A DNA stretch of 19,370 bases from Gemmatimonadota bacterium (GCA_003222235.1 QHVD01000112.1:1-19370), one strand, 5' to 3'; shown: positions 7,626-15,678, counted from the stretch's first letter. Notes: a model not told the origin generated them from the letters alone. Made by a program: numbers and translations.

Positions 7626-9947
7626 ATGCCCACAGCCGTCGCCCCGATCGAGATCCTGCTCGTCGAGGACAACCCGGCCGATGCGCGGCTGGTGAAAGAG
7701 ATGCTGCGCGAGACCGGGGAGCCGATCGCACTGATCCACGCCGAGCGCCTGAGCCAGGCCATCGGCTACCTCAGGCAACAGGGCTTCAGCGCGATTCTCC
7801 TGGACCTCCGGCTCCCGGACAGCGAGGGCCTGGCGACCTTCACGCGGGCGCACGCCGAAGCGCCCGACACCCCCATTGTGGTGCTGACGGGGCTTCACGA
7901 CGAAGACCTGGCGGTGAAGGCTCTGCGCGAGGGCGCGCAGGACTATCTCGTCAAGGGACAGGTGGACGGGCGCCTGTTGTACCACGCGATCCGGTACGCC
8001 ATCGAGCGCCACCGGGTGGAGGAGGCGCTAGTGGCCACTCAGGCGCGGCTGCAACAGGTGCTCACGTCGACTCCGGCGGTCCTCTACGCCACCGCCATTA
8101 CTCCTGAGGGCTTCTCCCCGACGTGGGTGAGCGACAACATCCTCCGCGTGGTCGGATACGAGGCGCGGGAAGCGACGACACCGACCTGGTGGATCGATCA
8201 CCTTCACCCGGAGGACCGGCCGCGGGTCGAGCGCGAGGTCCGCAGGCTCCTGACCGATGGCCGCCTCACAACCGAATACCGGTTCCGGCGCAAGGACGGG
8301 AGCTACGCGTGGGTGCAGGACGACTCCCGGCTCCTCCTCGACGCTGCGGGCAAGCCGGGCGAAGTGTTCGGCGCCTGGCTCGATGTGGCGGAACGAAGGC
8401 AGGCGGAAGAGGCGCTGCGGGAGAGCGAACAGCGGTTCCGCGAACTGGCCGACAACGTGCGGGAGGTCTTCTTCGTGGCCGACCCCGAGACCGGCCAGGC
8501 TCTGTATCTGAGCCCCGCGTACGAAGAAGTGTTCGGGCGCAGCCGCGAGCATGCTTACGCCGAGCGCAGCCACTGGCTCGAAGCGGTCCACCCCGAGGAC
8601 CGGGAGCGCCTGTTGGCGGAGATTCTCGCGACCGTCAGGGGTGCTGAGCCGGGCAGCGAACTCTTTCGGGTGGTCCGCCCGGACGGCTCCGTCCGCTGGG
8701 TCCGGAGCCGGGTGTCGCCCGTGCGGGACGCGTCGGGCAAGGTGGTGCGCACGGTGGGAATCGCGGAAGACGTGACGGAGCTGCGGCGCGCGCAGGAGCA
8801 GCTGGTCGAGGCGCAGAAGATGGAGGCCATCGGCCGGCTTGCGGGCGGCGTCGCGCACGACTTCAACAACCTGCTCACGGCGATCACGGGCCACGGGGAG
8901 CTCGTCCTGGGAGCGCTGCGCGCCGGCGAGCCGTTGCGGGAGGACATCGAGGAGATGCTCAAGGCCGCCGAGCGCGCGGCCGCGCTCACCAAGCAGCTCC
9001 TCGCGTTCAGCCGCCGGCAGGTGCTCGAGCAACGCGTCGTGGACTTGAACGCGCTCGTGGCCGACCTAGACAGGTTGCTGCGCAGCTTGATCGGCGAGGA
9101 CATCGAGCTGCACACGATCCCCGGCGAGGGCCTGGGCGCGGCGCGGGCCGACCCCGGGCAGCTCCAGCAGGTCATCCTCAACCTCGTCGTGAACGCCCGC
9201 GACGCCATGCCCAAGGGAGGAAAGCTGACGATCGAGACGCGGAACGTTGAGCTGGACACCGGGTCCAGGACCGCCCACGAGCCGGTCAAGCCGGGGGCCT
9301 ACGTGATGCTCGCGGTGAGCGATACGGGCGCCGGGATGACCGAGGAGGTTAAGACGCGGGTCTTCGAGCCGTTCTTCACCACCAAGGAGGTGGGCAGGGG
9401 CACGGGCCTCGGTCTCGCCATGGTCTACGGGGTCGTACGGCAGTCCGGCGGTTACGTCTGGGTCTACAGCGAGCCCGGCACGGGAACCGCCTTCAAGATC
9501 TATCTGCCCCGGGTGGACGAGCAGCCGGTCGAGCTGGCCGTTCGGCCGTCTCCTGCGGAGCCGGTGGGCGGGACCGAGACCGTGCTTCTCGTCGAGGACG
9601 AGGACGTCGTCCGCCGGCTTGCCCGCATCGCGCTGGCCAAGCGAGGCTATCGCGTGCTCGAAGCGGCCAACGGAGCGGAGGCACTGCTGCTCTGCGAGCG
9701 CGAGCAGAGGCCGATCGAGATGCTCATCACGGATGTGGTGATGCCCGGGATGACCGGCCCCGAGCTGGCCCGGCAGCTCGCCTCCCGCCGCCCGCAGATG
9801 AAGGTGCTCTACGTCTCGGGGTACCCGCAGCGCGCGATGGCGCAGCAGCGGGCGCTCCCGCCGGGATCGGCGTTTCTCGACAAGCCGTTCACGCTCGACG
9901 GCCTCACTCGCAGGGTGCGGCAGATGCTCGACGCGAGCATTTCCTGA
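7626..9947 (+). CDS. Hybrid histidine kinase: REC-PAS-PAS-HisKA-HATPase-REC
   Basis: A 773-residue multidomain signalling protein from an ATG at 7626, 2 nt after the previous stop; the frame is open upstream, but only across the other kinase gene. Domains in order: an N-terminal receiver (about 8-125; acidic E14/D15, phospho-acceptor Asp60 in AILLDLRLPD, Thr88, Lys110) of the Rcp1-like type; PAS 1 (145-258); PAS 2 (268-386, ending GIAEDVTELRRAQ); HisKA with His411 in GGVAHDFNNLLTAI; an ATPase domain (N-box NLVVNARDAM 519-528, G1 DTGAG 566-570, G2 GRGTGLGLAMVYG 590-602); and a C-terminal receiver (about 652-770; Asp703 in MLITDVVMPGMTGPE, Lys753 in LDKPF). There is no membrane segment and no DNA-binding output domain. 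It is almost certainly in an operon with the upstream kinase, forming a phosphorelay. Confidence 0.93.
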   Translation: MPTAVAPIEILLVEDNPADARLVKEMLRETGEPIALIHAERLSQAIGYLRQQGFSAILLDLRLPDSEGLATFTRAHAEAPDTPIVVLTGLHDEDLAVKALREGAQDYLVKGQVDGRLLYHAIRYAIERHRVEEALVATQARLQQVLTSTPAVLYATAITPEGFSPTWVSDNILRVVGYEAREATTPTWWIDHLHPEDRPRVEREVRRLLTDGRLTTEYRFRRKDGSYAWVQDDSRLLLDAAGKPGEVFGAWLDVAERRQAEEALRESEQRFRELADNVREVFFVADPETGQALYLSPAYEEVFGRSREHAYAERSHWLEAVHPEDRERLLAEILATVRGAEPGSELFRVVRPDGSVRWVRSRVSPVRDASGKVVRTVGIAEDVTELRRAQEQLVEAQKMEAIGRLAGGVAHDFNNLLTAITGHGELVLGALRAGEPLREDIEEMLKAAERAAALTKQLLAFSRRQVLEQRVVDLNALVADLDRLLRSLIGEDIELHTIPGEGLGAARADPGQLQQVILNLVVNARDAMPKGGKLTIETRNVELDTGSRTAHEPVKPGAYVMLAVSDTGAGMTEEVKTRVFEPFFTTKEVGRGTGLGLAMVYGVVRQSGGYVWVYSEPGTGTAFKIYLPRVDEQPVELAVRPSPAEPVGGTETVLLVEDEDVVRRLARIALAKRGYRVLEAANGAEALLLCEREQRPIEMLITDVVMPGMTGPELARQLASRRPQMKVLYVSGYPQRAMAQQRALPPGSAFLDKPFTLDGLTRRVRQMLDASIS

Positions 9948-9975
9948 TTCGCGGGAGTCGCTTCCGGTCCGCGAC

Positions 9976-10785
9976 CTACACCGTCGTGGCGGACCCGAGC
10001 GTCAGCCAGTCGGTCCGCACCCGGTCCCACCCCTGGATCAGGAAGCCGTACGACTCGAAGAACTTGCGAATGCGCGGCCGCTCCCAGCCGACGGTCCTTT
10101 CCAGGATGGGCGCCAGCACGGCGAGCACATTGGCGCCGAGCACGGTTCGTGTCGCGATCTGTGCGATGTGCTTGGTTTCCGAGACCGCGATCGTGAACCC
10201 GTCGCGCGCATTCACGTGAAGCATGACGTGGATGTCCGAGCTTCCGTCACCGACATAGATGATGTGGTCCGGCCCCACCTGCAGAGCCGCCTGGAGCTCG
10301 TCGAGGACCGCGACCTTTCCGTATCCGGCGGTGGCCCGCACGATCGTATCGATCTCCCCGGAACCGTTGAAGCGAAACTCGGTTCCGAAGATGTGGTCGG
10401 CGGGCACGATCCCTTCCAGGGCCGACCGTATCACCTCGACCGGCGAGGCGGACAAGATATAGAAGTCGAACCGATAGCCGTCGATTCCGTGGTCGAGAAT
10501 CTCATACAGCAGTTGGATGCCCTCCTTGAGCCGGAGCCGCTTACCGACTTCATAGAGATGCTCCTGGCGAACCCGGCTGCGAAACTCGGGATCGTGGAGC
10601 AAGAGGTACGCCAACTCCGCCCCTTGCTGGACGAGGTTGAGTTTCGCCATACCCGCCGCCTTGCGTTCGAACTCGTCGGTCCCGATGCCGAGAATCTCAC
10701 TCAGGACGTAACCGGAGTCGTTGAATGTGAGCGTCTGATCGAAGTCGCTGGCGAACAGATAGCGTTTGACGGACTTGTCGGTCAT
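9976..10785 (-). CDS. HAD-superfamily phosphatase, phosphoserine-phosphatase-like
   Basis: A 269-residue HAD hydrolase from the ATG at 10785; the frame is open upstream to 10926, but the core domain begins immediately after this ATG. Motif I is SDFDQTLT (Asp14 nucleophile, Asp16 acid/base), motif II is the serine in YILSASPVEV, and motif III/IV is YVGDGSSDIHVM. A helical cap follows motif I (about residues 28-100), as in the phosphoserine phosphatase / MtnX-like subfamily. It should dephosphorylate a small cytosolic phosphate ester; the substrate cannot be told from sequence. The C-terminal 60 residues (VLAPILERTVGWERPRIRKFF...) are an extension beyond the core. The gene is convergent with the hybrid kinase (28-nt gap). 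Its own ribosome binding site is weak. Confidence 0.85.
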   Translation of the reverse strand: MTDKSVKRYLFASDFDQTLTFNDSGYVLSEILGIGTDEFERKAAGMAKLNLVQQGAELAYLLLHDPEFRSRVRQEHLYEVGKRLRLKEGIQLLYEILDHGIDGYRFDFYILSASPVEVIRSALEGIVPADHIFGTEFRFNGSGEIDTIVRATAGYGKVAVLDELQAALQVGPDHIIYVGDGSSDIHVMLHVNARDGFTIAVSETKHIAQIATRTVLGANVLAVLAPILERTVGWERPRIRKFFESYGFLIQGWDRVRTDWLTLGSATTV

Positions 10786-11194
10786 GTCGCGTGATCTCAC
10801 TCCGTGATTTCTGCCGTTACCCGGCCTGCTCCACCCGTCGGCGAACCCCGCCCGCAGGGCCGAAGTTCCGGGCTGCTGGCTAAGTAGCGTTCCCATCCCC
10901 ACATGCAACGCCCCCACGCTCGGCAACGGGAGCGTGGGGGCGTCCGCGATAAGCCTGAGCTGGGATGACGAGCTAGGGTCCAGACTGATTCATAGGGGAA
11001 GTGTAATGGGGCTCCGTGCCCGGCGTCTACCCACCATCGGGTGGGGCCGCGGCCCCCCCAGTTTCGAGTGACCGCCGCAGGCGACCTGTGCGCGCGTGAC
11101 ACGCATCACGGCCGGCGCGGCGGGAGCGTTGTGACGCGGGACACGGGTCGCCCGGTATACGTCTACACACACCGGTTCCCACCGAGGTGTCGTT
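10786..11194. other. Gene-free intergenic stretch with inverted repeats
   Basis: A 409-nt gap between divergent genes (HAD phosphatase, outer-membrane protein). I find no convincing gene or known RNA in it. It holds the strong hairpin listed separately, a 14-bp perfect palindrome GGGGCCGCGGCCCC (11043-11056) preceded by CCCAC...GGTGGG, and GAGGTG at 11184-11189 serving as the ribosome binding site of the next gene. No clear -35/-10 pair is seen. Confidence 0.5.
10908..10943. repeat. Perfect 14-bp-stem hairpin (REP-like)
   Basis: ACGCCCCCACGCTC (10908-10921) and its exact reverse complement (10930-10943) form a 14-bp stem with an 8-nt loop. There is no T-run on either side, so an intrinsic terminator is unlikely. 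It resembles a dispersed extragenic palindrome or an mRNA-stabilising structure. It is the only copy I see in this window. Confidence 0.6.
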
Positions 11195-12733
11195 ATGACA
11201 AGCCCTGGCGTCTTTTTTCCACGTCTTCTTTTCACGGTTCTTTTCCACGTCTTCTTTTCACGTCTTCTCTTGGCGCAACTCATCTCGATCAAGACGGTCC
11301 CGATCGCTCAAGGGGATCAGTTCGAGATCTACCCATCTCGCAATCTGGCGATGGGTGGTGTGTCGATCGCAGTGCCCGACACGCTGCTCGATCCCTTCCG
11401 TAACCCGGCGAAAGGAGCGCGGCTCGCGGCCGCCCCGCGCTTCTTCGGCTCCCCCACCTTCTACGGCGTCTCGAACGGGGCGGGAGGGGGACGGACCCTG
11501 CCCCTCGCCGCGGTCACGCAGGCCGGCAGTTGGTACGGAGGTCTCTCCCTCGCGCTTCAGGAAGTCGATGCAAGCCCGCCGCCCGTTGGGGTGGCCGTGC
11601 CGTTTGTTGCCCAGGCCCGCGCCGCGATCCTCCCGGACGTGCCGGACCCCGCTCCGGACCAAGGGTCGCACGGCAACGCCTACGCGTTCGCGATGCTGGG
11701 CAAGGTCCTGGCCGAGCCCAAACTCTCGCTCGCGGGCAGCGTCTCCTGGTCCAGGCTCACGGCGGTTGACGGCGTTGACCTGCTATACCCGGGCAGCCAG
11801 GCCATCCATCAACTCGGCCACGCGGCCGACTTCCGGGTCGGCATGCTGAAGGAATGGGCGGGAGACCGCTCGCTCGAGGCCGTCGCGCTGCACGACCGGT
11901 TCGGGATGACCGACGATGTGACTTACCTCGACTCGTTCTGGGACCCCGGCACGCAACGAGTACGGCAGCGCGCCCGGGTTGAGCACGAGCTCGACCGCAC
12001 CAACACCTGGGGGCTGCACCTCCAGTACGAGCGCCCGCTCGGGGCCTCCGGATGGCGCGTCGGCTGGCTCGCGACCGGCAATCTCATGTCCCATCCCAAG
12101 ATCCCCAACTACGAGATCATGAACATTCCGCGCGATCCGGGGCGCTCGCATGCGTACAACCTGGGCGTCGGGTTCTCGCGAACGAACGGGCCGGCGACGT
12201 TCGGCATCGATGCGATTTACGAGCCGATCTGGAGCGAGACGTGGGCCGAGGCCGAGGCGCCGACCGAGACGGCGCTCGGTGACACGATCCCGGTGGGGGG
12301 CAAGACCGTGGAGAACCATTTCCGCTTCTCGGACGCGGTCTTCCGGATGGGCGTCAGTCGCGAGCTCACGGTCGGCGGTCGCCCGCAGGTGGCCCTGCTG
12401 CAGCTCGGCCTGGCGGCGCGCTCGATCCACTACCGGCCCGATCAGTACGACCGCGTTCAGGTCTCGGGACGGAACCAGGTGGAGTCGTGGGTGGAGTGGA
12501 CGCCGACGTGGGGGCTCACTGTCCGCTTCCCGGAGCTCGAGCTGCGCTACAGCGGGCGCGTCACGAAGGGGACGGGGCGGCCGGGGGTTGGGGTACGGGC
12601 CAACGGATGGGCGCTGGAGGACGCCGGCGCCGTGCGGGCCGGCAGCCTCCTCGTGGCGCCGAGCGGTCCGCTCACCCTGGATGCGGTCAGTGTCGTCACG
12701 CATCAGTTCTCGCTGTCTCTCCCAATTCGCTGA
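11195..12733 (+). CDS. Outer-membrane beta-barrel-like protein
   Basis: A 512-residue exported protein. The ATG at 11195 has GAGGTG 6 nt upstream. The hydrophobic N-terminus (FFPRLLFTVLFHVFFSRLLLAQ) looks like a signal peptide with cleavage near LLLA-Q. The mature start has PSRNLAMGGVSIAVPDTLLDPFRNPAKGA, the NxAMGGxSIA...NPA pattern of PorV/FadL-like outer-membrane proteins. The rest alternates short hydrophobic strands with polar turns and ends in VVTHQFSLSLPIR, consistent with a closing beta strand. I infer an outer-membrane barrel of unknown cargo. A di-heme peroxidase lipoprotein gene starts 21 nt downstream, so the two are likely co-transcribed. The signal-peptide DNA is built from direct repeats (see the repeat entry). 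Confidence 0.7.
   Translation: MTSPGVFFPRLLFTVLFHVFFSRLLLAQLISIKTVPIAQGDQFEIYPSRNLAMGGVSIAVPDTLLDPFRNPAKGARLAAAPRFFGSPTFYGVSNGAGGGRTLPLAAVTQAGSWYGGLSLALQEVDASPPPVGVAVPFVAQARAAILPDVPDPAPDQGSHGNAYAFAMLGKVLAEPKLSLAGSVSWSRLTAVDGVDLLYPGSQAIHQLGHAADFRVGMLKEWAGDRSLEAVALHDRFGMTDDVTYLDSFWDPGTQRVRQRARVEHELDRTNTWGLHLQYERPLGASGWRVGWLATGNLMSHPKIPNYEIMNIPRDPGRSHAYNLGVGFSRTNGPATFGIDAIYEPIWSETWAEAEAPTETALGDTIPVGGKTVENHFRFSDAVFRMGVSRELTVGGRPQVALLQLGLAARSIHYRPDQYDRVQVSGRNQVESWVEWTPTWGLTVRFPELELRYSGRVTKGTGRPGVGVRANGWALEDAGAVRAGSLLVAPSGPLTLDAVSVVTHQFSLSLPIR
11215..11262 (+). repeat. 22-nt direct repeat, 26-nt period, in the signal-peptide coding region
   Basis: Positions 11215-11236 and 11241-11262 are identical over 22 nt (TTTTCCACGTC... 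ending TTTTCACG), and a partial third copy follows (from 11255). The period of 26 nt is not a multiple of three, so the copies are read in different frames (PRLLFT versus HVFFSR) yet stay hydrophobic. The tract is strongly pyrimidine-rich. Confidence 0.8.
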
Positions 12734-12754
12734 GCCGGGACGGAGGAGGCGCGG

Positions 12755-13210
12755 ATGACACGCACACTCTCCACGATCTGCCTCGGCCTGGTCGCGCTCG
12801 GCGCGGGGTGCGACCGGAGAAGTTCGCCCGCCGAGCCGACCTCGATCGACGCGGCGCTGCGACGGGACCTGGCGCGTTGGGGCGTGATCCCGATCGGGCC
12901 GATGCCGGCCCAGGATCCGGCGCTCGTTGCGCTCGGCCGGGCGCTGATGTTCGACAAGATCCTCAGCGGGAACCGGGACATCTCCTGTGCGACCTGCCAT
13001 CAGCCGTCGGAGCACGCCGGCGACGGCCTGTCCCTGGCCGTCGGGACGGGTGGGACCGGGCTCGGGCCGTCGCGCACGCTCGGGCCGGGGCGGCAATTCG
13101 TCCCCCGCAACGCGCCGTCGCTCGTCAACGGGGGGCTCGGCTTGTTTTACCTGTTCTGGGACGGCCGGATCTCCGGCTTCCAGTCGGGACCACGATGTTC
13201 CCCGTGGTAG
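12755..13210 (+). CDS. Di-heme cytochrome c peroxidase, N-terminal part of a frameshifted gene
   Basis: A 151-codon frame from an ATG at 12755 with GGAGGAGG 5 nt upstream, 21 nt after the outer-membrane protein gene. It starts with a lipoprotein signal (LGLVALGAGC, lipid-bearing Cys19). The first c-type heme site follows (CATCH, Cys78/Cys81/His82) in the family context ALGRALMFDKILSGNRDISCATCH, then GTGGTGLGPSRTLGPGRQFVPRNAPSLVNGG and FWDGRISGF. The frame then runs into GPRCSPW and a stop at 13208. The rest of the protein continues in another frame from about 13190. Family members are periplasmic electron-transfer proteins that reduce peroxide or oxidise partner proteins (CcpA/MauG-like). With the second heme detached, this product alone would be inactive. 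The gene is probably broken, unless the sequence is in error. Confidence 0.8.
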   Translation: MTRTLSTICLGLVALGAGCDRRSSPAEPTSIDAALRRDLARWGVIPIGPMPAQDPALVALGRALMFDKILSGNRDISCATCHQPSEHAGDGLSLAVGTGGTGLGPSRTLGPGRQFVPRNAPSLVNGGLGLFYLFWDGRISGFQSGPRCSPW

Positions 13211-14049
13211 ATCGTCGCGAGATGCGCGGCGGGCCAGGCGACCGCGACGTGTTCGGCAACCCGAACGAGCTGGCCCAATTCGGCGACAGCCAGTTCGTCG
13301 AGATCTGGCAGGCGGCGATGCGACGGGTACTGGCCATTCCGGAATACGTGACGATGTTCAGCGCCGCCTTCCCGGGCATGCCGACCGACCGGCTCGGCTT
13401 CCAGCACGCAGCCACGGCGATTGCCGCGTTCGAGATGCAGCCGTTGACGAAGACCGACTCGCCGTTCGACCGCTACCTCAACCGCGACGATGCCGCGTTG
13501 ACGCTGGAGCAGAAGCGGGGCGCATTGCTGTTCTTCGGCGACGCTCGGTGCTCGAGTTGCCACAACGGCGCGTTCCTCGGCGGGGGGCAGTTCGCGAACA
13601 ACGGAGCACCCCAGCTTGGACCCGGGAGGGGAGCGGGTGCGCCGCTGGACTTCGGCCACGGCGACGTGATCAACAACGAGTTCGGTCGGTTCACGTTTCG
13701 GGTGGCCCCGCTGCGCAACGTCGAGCTGACGGCGCCGTACTTCCACGACGGCGCCTATCCCACGCTCGCGGCCGTGGTGCGTCATTACAACAACGTGCCG
13801 GTCGCCCTACGGGGGTTCGACGTCTCGCAACTCGCTCCGGCGCTCCGCAGCCTGTATCACGGCGAGGAGGCTACGATCGGCGCGGTGCTCGCGGGGCTGG
13901 ACTCCCGGCTGCGTCAGCCGCTCGGCCTCACGGACGACGAGCAACGCGACCTGGTGGCGTTCCTCGAGTCGCTGACGGACCCGTCGGCGCGAGACCTCCG
14001 CTCGCTCACTCCTGCGGCGGTCCCGAGCGGGTTGCCGGTGCAGGAGTGA
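13195..14049 (+). CDS. Di-heme cytochrome c peroxidase, C-terminal part of a frameshifted gene
   Basis: A 284-codon frame continuing the peroxidase, shown here from the ATG at 13195, which overlaps the end of the first part by 16 nt. It opens with MFPVVDRREMRGGPGDRDVFGNPNELA, a segment that normally lies mid-protein. It carries the second heme site CSSCH (codons at 13549-13563), an axial-ligand region and the typical end APLRNVELTAPYFHDGAYPTLAAVVRHYN, then LTDDEQRDLVAFLESLTD. There is no signal peptide, so if made separately it would stay in the cytoplasm without heme. Re-initiation at 13195 is conceivable by coupling to the stop at 13208, but no good ribosome binding site is present. Its 3' end overlaps the convergent radical SAM gene by 44 nt. 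Confidence 0.75.
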   Translation: MFPVVDRREMRGGPGDRDVFGNPNELAQFGDSQFVEIWQAAMRRVLAIPEYVTMFSAAFPGMPTDRLGFQHAATAIAAFEMQPLTKTDSPFDRYLNRDDAALTLEQKRGALLFFGDARCSSCHNGAFLGGGQFANNGAPQLGPGRGAGAPLDFGHGDVINNEFGRFTFRVAPLRNVELTAPYFHDGAYPTLAAVVRHYNNVPVALRGFDVSQLAPALRSLYHGEEATIGAVLAGLDSRLRQPLGLTDDEQRDLVAFLESLTDPSARDLRSLTPAAVPSGLPVQE

Positions 14050-15649
14050 GCTGCGCCAGCGCCGTGGCGACTTGATGCGGCGCGCCGGTCGCGGCGACGC
14101 CGCCTACGGGTGTCAGCGGCCGGGCCGGCTCCGACTTGAGATAAGCGTGGGGGTCGTGATACACGGCGCCCGCCGGTAGCCAGCTCCACAGTGGCCCGAG
14201 GTCGTCGCGCACCCGATCGAGATAGAAAGCCGGCAGCTCGCTCGTTTCCTGCTCGAAATACCGCCGCAGCTGCACGTCCGCGTCGAGCCGGCGCCGCAGT
14301 TCCGTATAGTACTTGAGCCTGCCGAACCCTTCCGACGAGACCGCTCGGACCACGTTCATCCAGCGCGGGATGACCGTCCTCGTGCCCTTGAAGCGGTTGA
14401 CAATCGCGCGCCAGGAGAACGTGTACCTGGTCAGGCCGATCAGGTGATCGTAGAAGTCACGCCACGCGTAGTTCTTCGGCTTGATGTTCATGGCGTGGTT
14501 GTTGTCCAGAAAGTGGAACGGGAAGGGGAGCACGCGATCGGCGCGCTGGTATTGGAGGTTCAGCGGCGCCGCCCGTCCAAACGCTGAGAGCAGCGAATAG
14601 CCGGGGAACGCCCCCGGGGTGAGATCCACGAATCGTTTGGTGAGCTCGAACGGCTCCTGCCCGGCGTCCGTGTCGAGCCCGAGCACGAAGTTGGTCTGCA
14701 CGTAGGGGATGTGGCGCAGGATCATGTTGACGTGGTCGGAGACCTGGCGGACCTTGTCCATCCCTTTCAGCTGGCCGGTCTTGGACTTGTTGCCGAGGTC
14801 GTACCACGATTCGACGCCCGGCAAAAGGGCCTTGAAGCCGTTGCGCTGGAGCCGCTTCAGGTGAGGCTCCGAGAGCAGGGACAGGCTGCTTTCCGCGATG
14901 AAGTCGATGCCGTTGGGAGGCACCGCCTCCTCGATCGCGTCGAGGTAGTCGTCGAAACGGACCCCGAAGTTCGGATCGTGCCAGGCGACGCGCGGCCGTG
15001 GCACCGTCCGGACCAGGAACCGCAGGTCGTCTTTCAGCACCCCGAAATCGAGCGGTTGATACGGCACGACCGAGTCGATGCAGAAGCTGCACGTGTAGGG
15101 ACACCCGAGACTGCCGAGCATCGGCACGATCTTGATGAGAGGCGCTTTTCGAAGCGTGGGCTCGATGAACTTCCAGCGCTCGCGAACGCCGGGGAGGTGG
15201 GCGGGTTGGCGCGGTGCCGCGAGGTGCAGGCCGATCGGCCGGTGGGGCGAGCAGTCGCGCAGCACCTCGCGGATCACGACCTGGTCGGTGAAGCCCACGA
15301 CGTAGTCGAAGTACTGCCGAGCGTCCTCCGGGTAGCAGCGCGCATGGGGCCCCCCAAGCGCCGTTACCGCCTTCCGCGAGCGAAACAGGTTGCTGATCGC
15401 ATACCCCAGGAGCGCGGCTTCGGTGAACGCGCCGATGAAGACCAGGTCGACCGGGTCCGGCAGTTCCGCGACGAGATTTTCGAATCCGGTATAGCAGACT
15501 AGCGTGACCTCGTGACCCTCGGCCTCGCACCACACGGCGACGGCTTGGGGCATGATGCTCGCGAGGTTGGGGTTCATGACGCGCGCATACAGCGCGCGAG
15601 TCGGGCCTTTGGTGACCAGGTCGATGACGCCTATTCGGAGCCGACGCAA
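14006..15649 (-). CDS. Cobalamin-binding-type radical SAM protein
   Basis: A 547-residue protein. The start is a TTG at 15649, chosen because RRLRIGVIDLVTKGPTRALYARVMNPN forms the first beta strand of the domain and no better in-frame start lies upstream. Residues 1-135 resemble the B12-binding-like Rossmann domain (IMPQAVAVWCEAEGHEV, DLVFIGAFTEAALLGYA, VTALGGPHARCYPEDA), but I see no DxHxxG cobalamin-ligand motif. The radical SAM core starts near residue 175, with the cluster motif CPYTCSFC (Cys183, Cys187, Cys190). It continues through WHDPNFGVRFDDYLDAIEE, AESSLSLLSEP, LLPGVESWYDLGNKSKTG and TNFVLGLDTDAGQEPFELTKRF. The C-terminal 170 residues are family-specific. Such enzymes bind a 4Fe-4S cluster and cleave S-adenosylmethionine; substrate unknown. 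It appears monocistronic. Confidence 0.88.
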   Translation of the reverse strand: MRRLRIGVIDLVTKGPTRALYARVMNPNLASIMPQAVAVWCEAEGHEVTLVCYTGFENLVAELPDPVDLVFIGAFTEAALLGYAISNLFRSRKAVTALGGPHARCYPEDARQYFDYVVGFTDQVVIREVLRDCSPHRPIGLHLAAPRQPAHLPGVRERWKFIEPTLRKAPLIKIVPMLGSLGCPYTCSFCIDSVVPYQPLDFGVLKDDLRFLVRTVPRPRVAWHDPNFGVRFDDYLDAIEEAVPPNGIDFIAESSLSLLSEPHLKRLQRNGFKALLPGVESWYDLGNKSKTGQLKGMDKVRQVSDHVNMILRHIPYVQTNFVLGLDTDAGQEPFELTKRFVDLTPGAFPGYSLLSAFGRAAPLNLQYQRADRVLPFPFHFLDNNHAMNIKPKNYAWRDFYDHLIGLTRYTFSWRAIVNRFKGTRTVIPRWMNVVRAVSSEGFGRLKYYTELRRRLDADVQLRRYFEQETSELPAFYLDRVRDDLGPLWSWLPAGAVYHDPHAYLKSEPARPLTPVGGVAATGAPHQVATALAQLTPAPATRSGPPQE

Positions 15650-15678
15650 GCGGGCCCCCGGGGAGGTAGAGGGGCACC

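Noticed and set aside
10786..11194. Possible structured RNA or riboswitch in the long intergenic region
   Set aside because: I compared it by eye with SRP, 6S, tmRNA, RNase P and several riboswitch cores and found no matching conserved motif, only simple inverted repeats.
12487..13190. Extending the C-terminal peroxidase frame upstream to 12487
   Set aside because: That part of the frame lies over the outer-membrane protein gene and the true N-terminal peroxidase frame, and reads as Arg/Gly/Ala-rich shadow sequence. Heme and lipoprotein signals are in the other frame.
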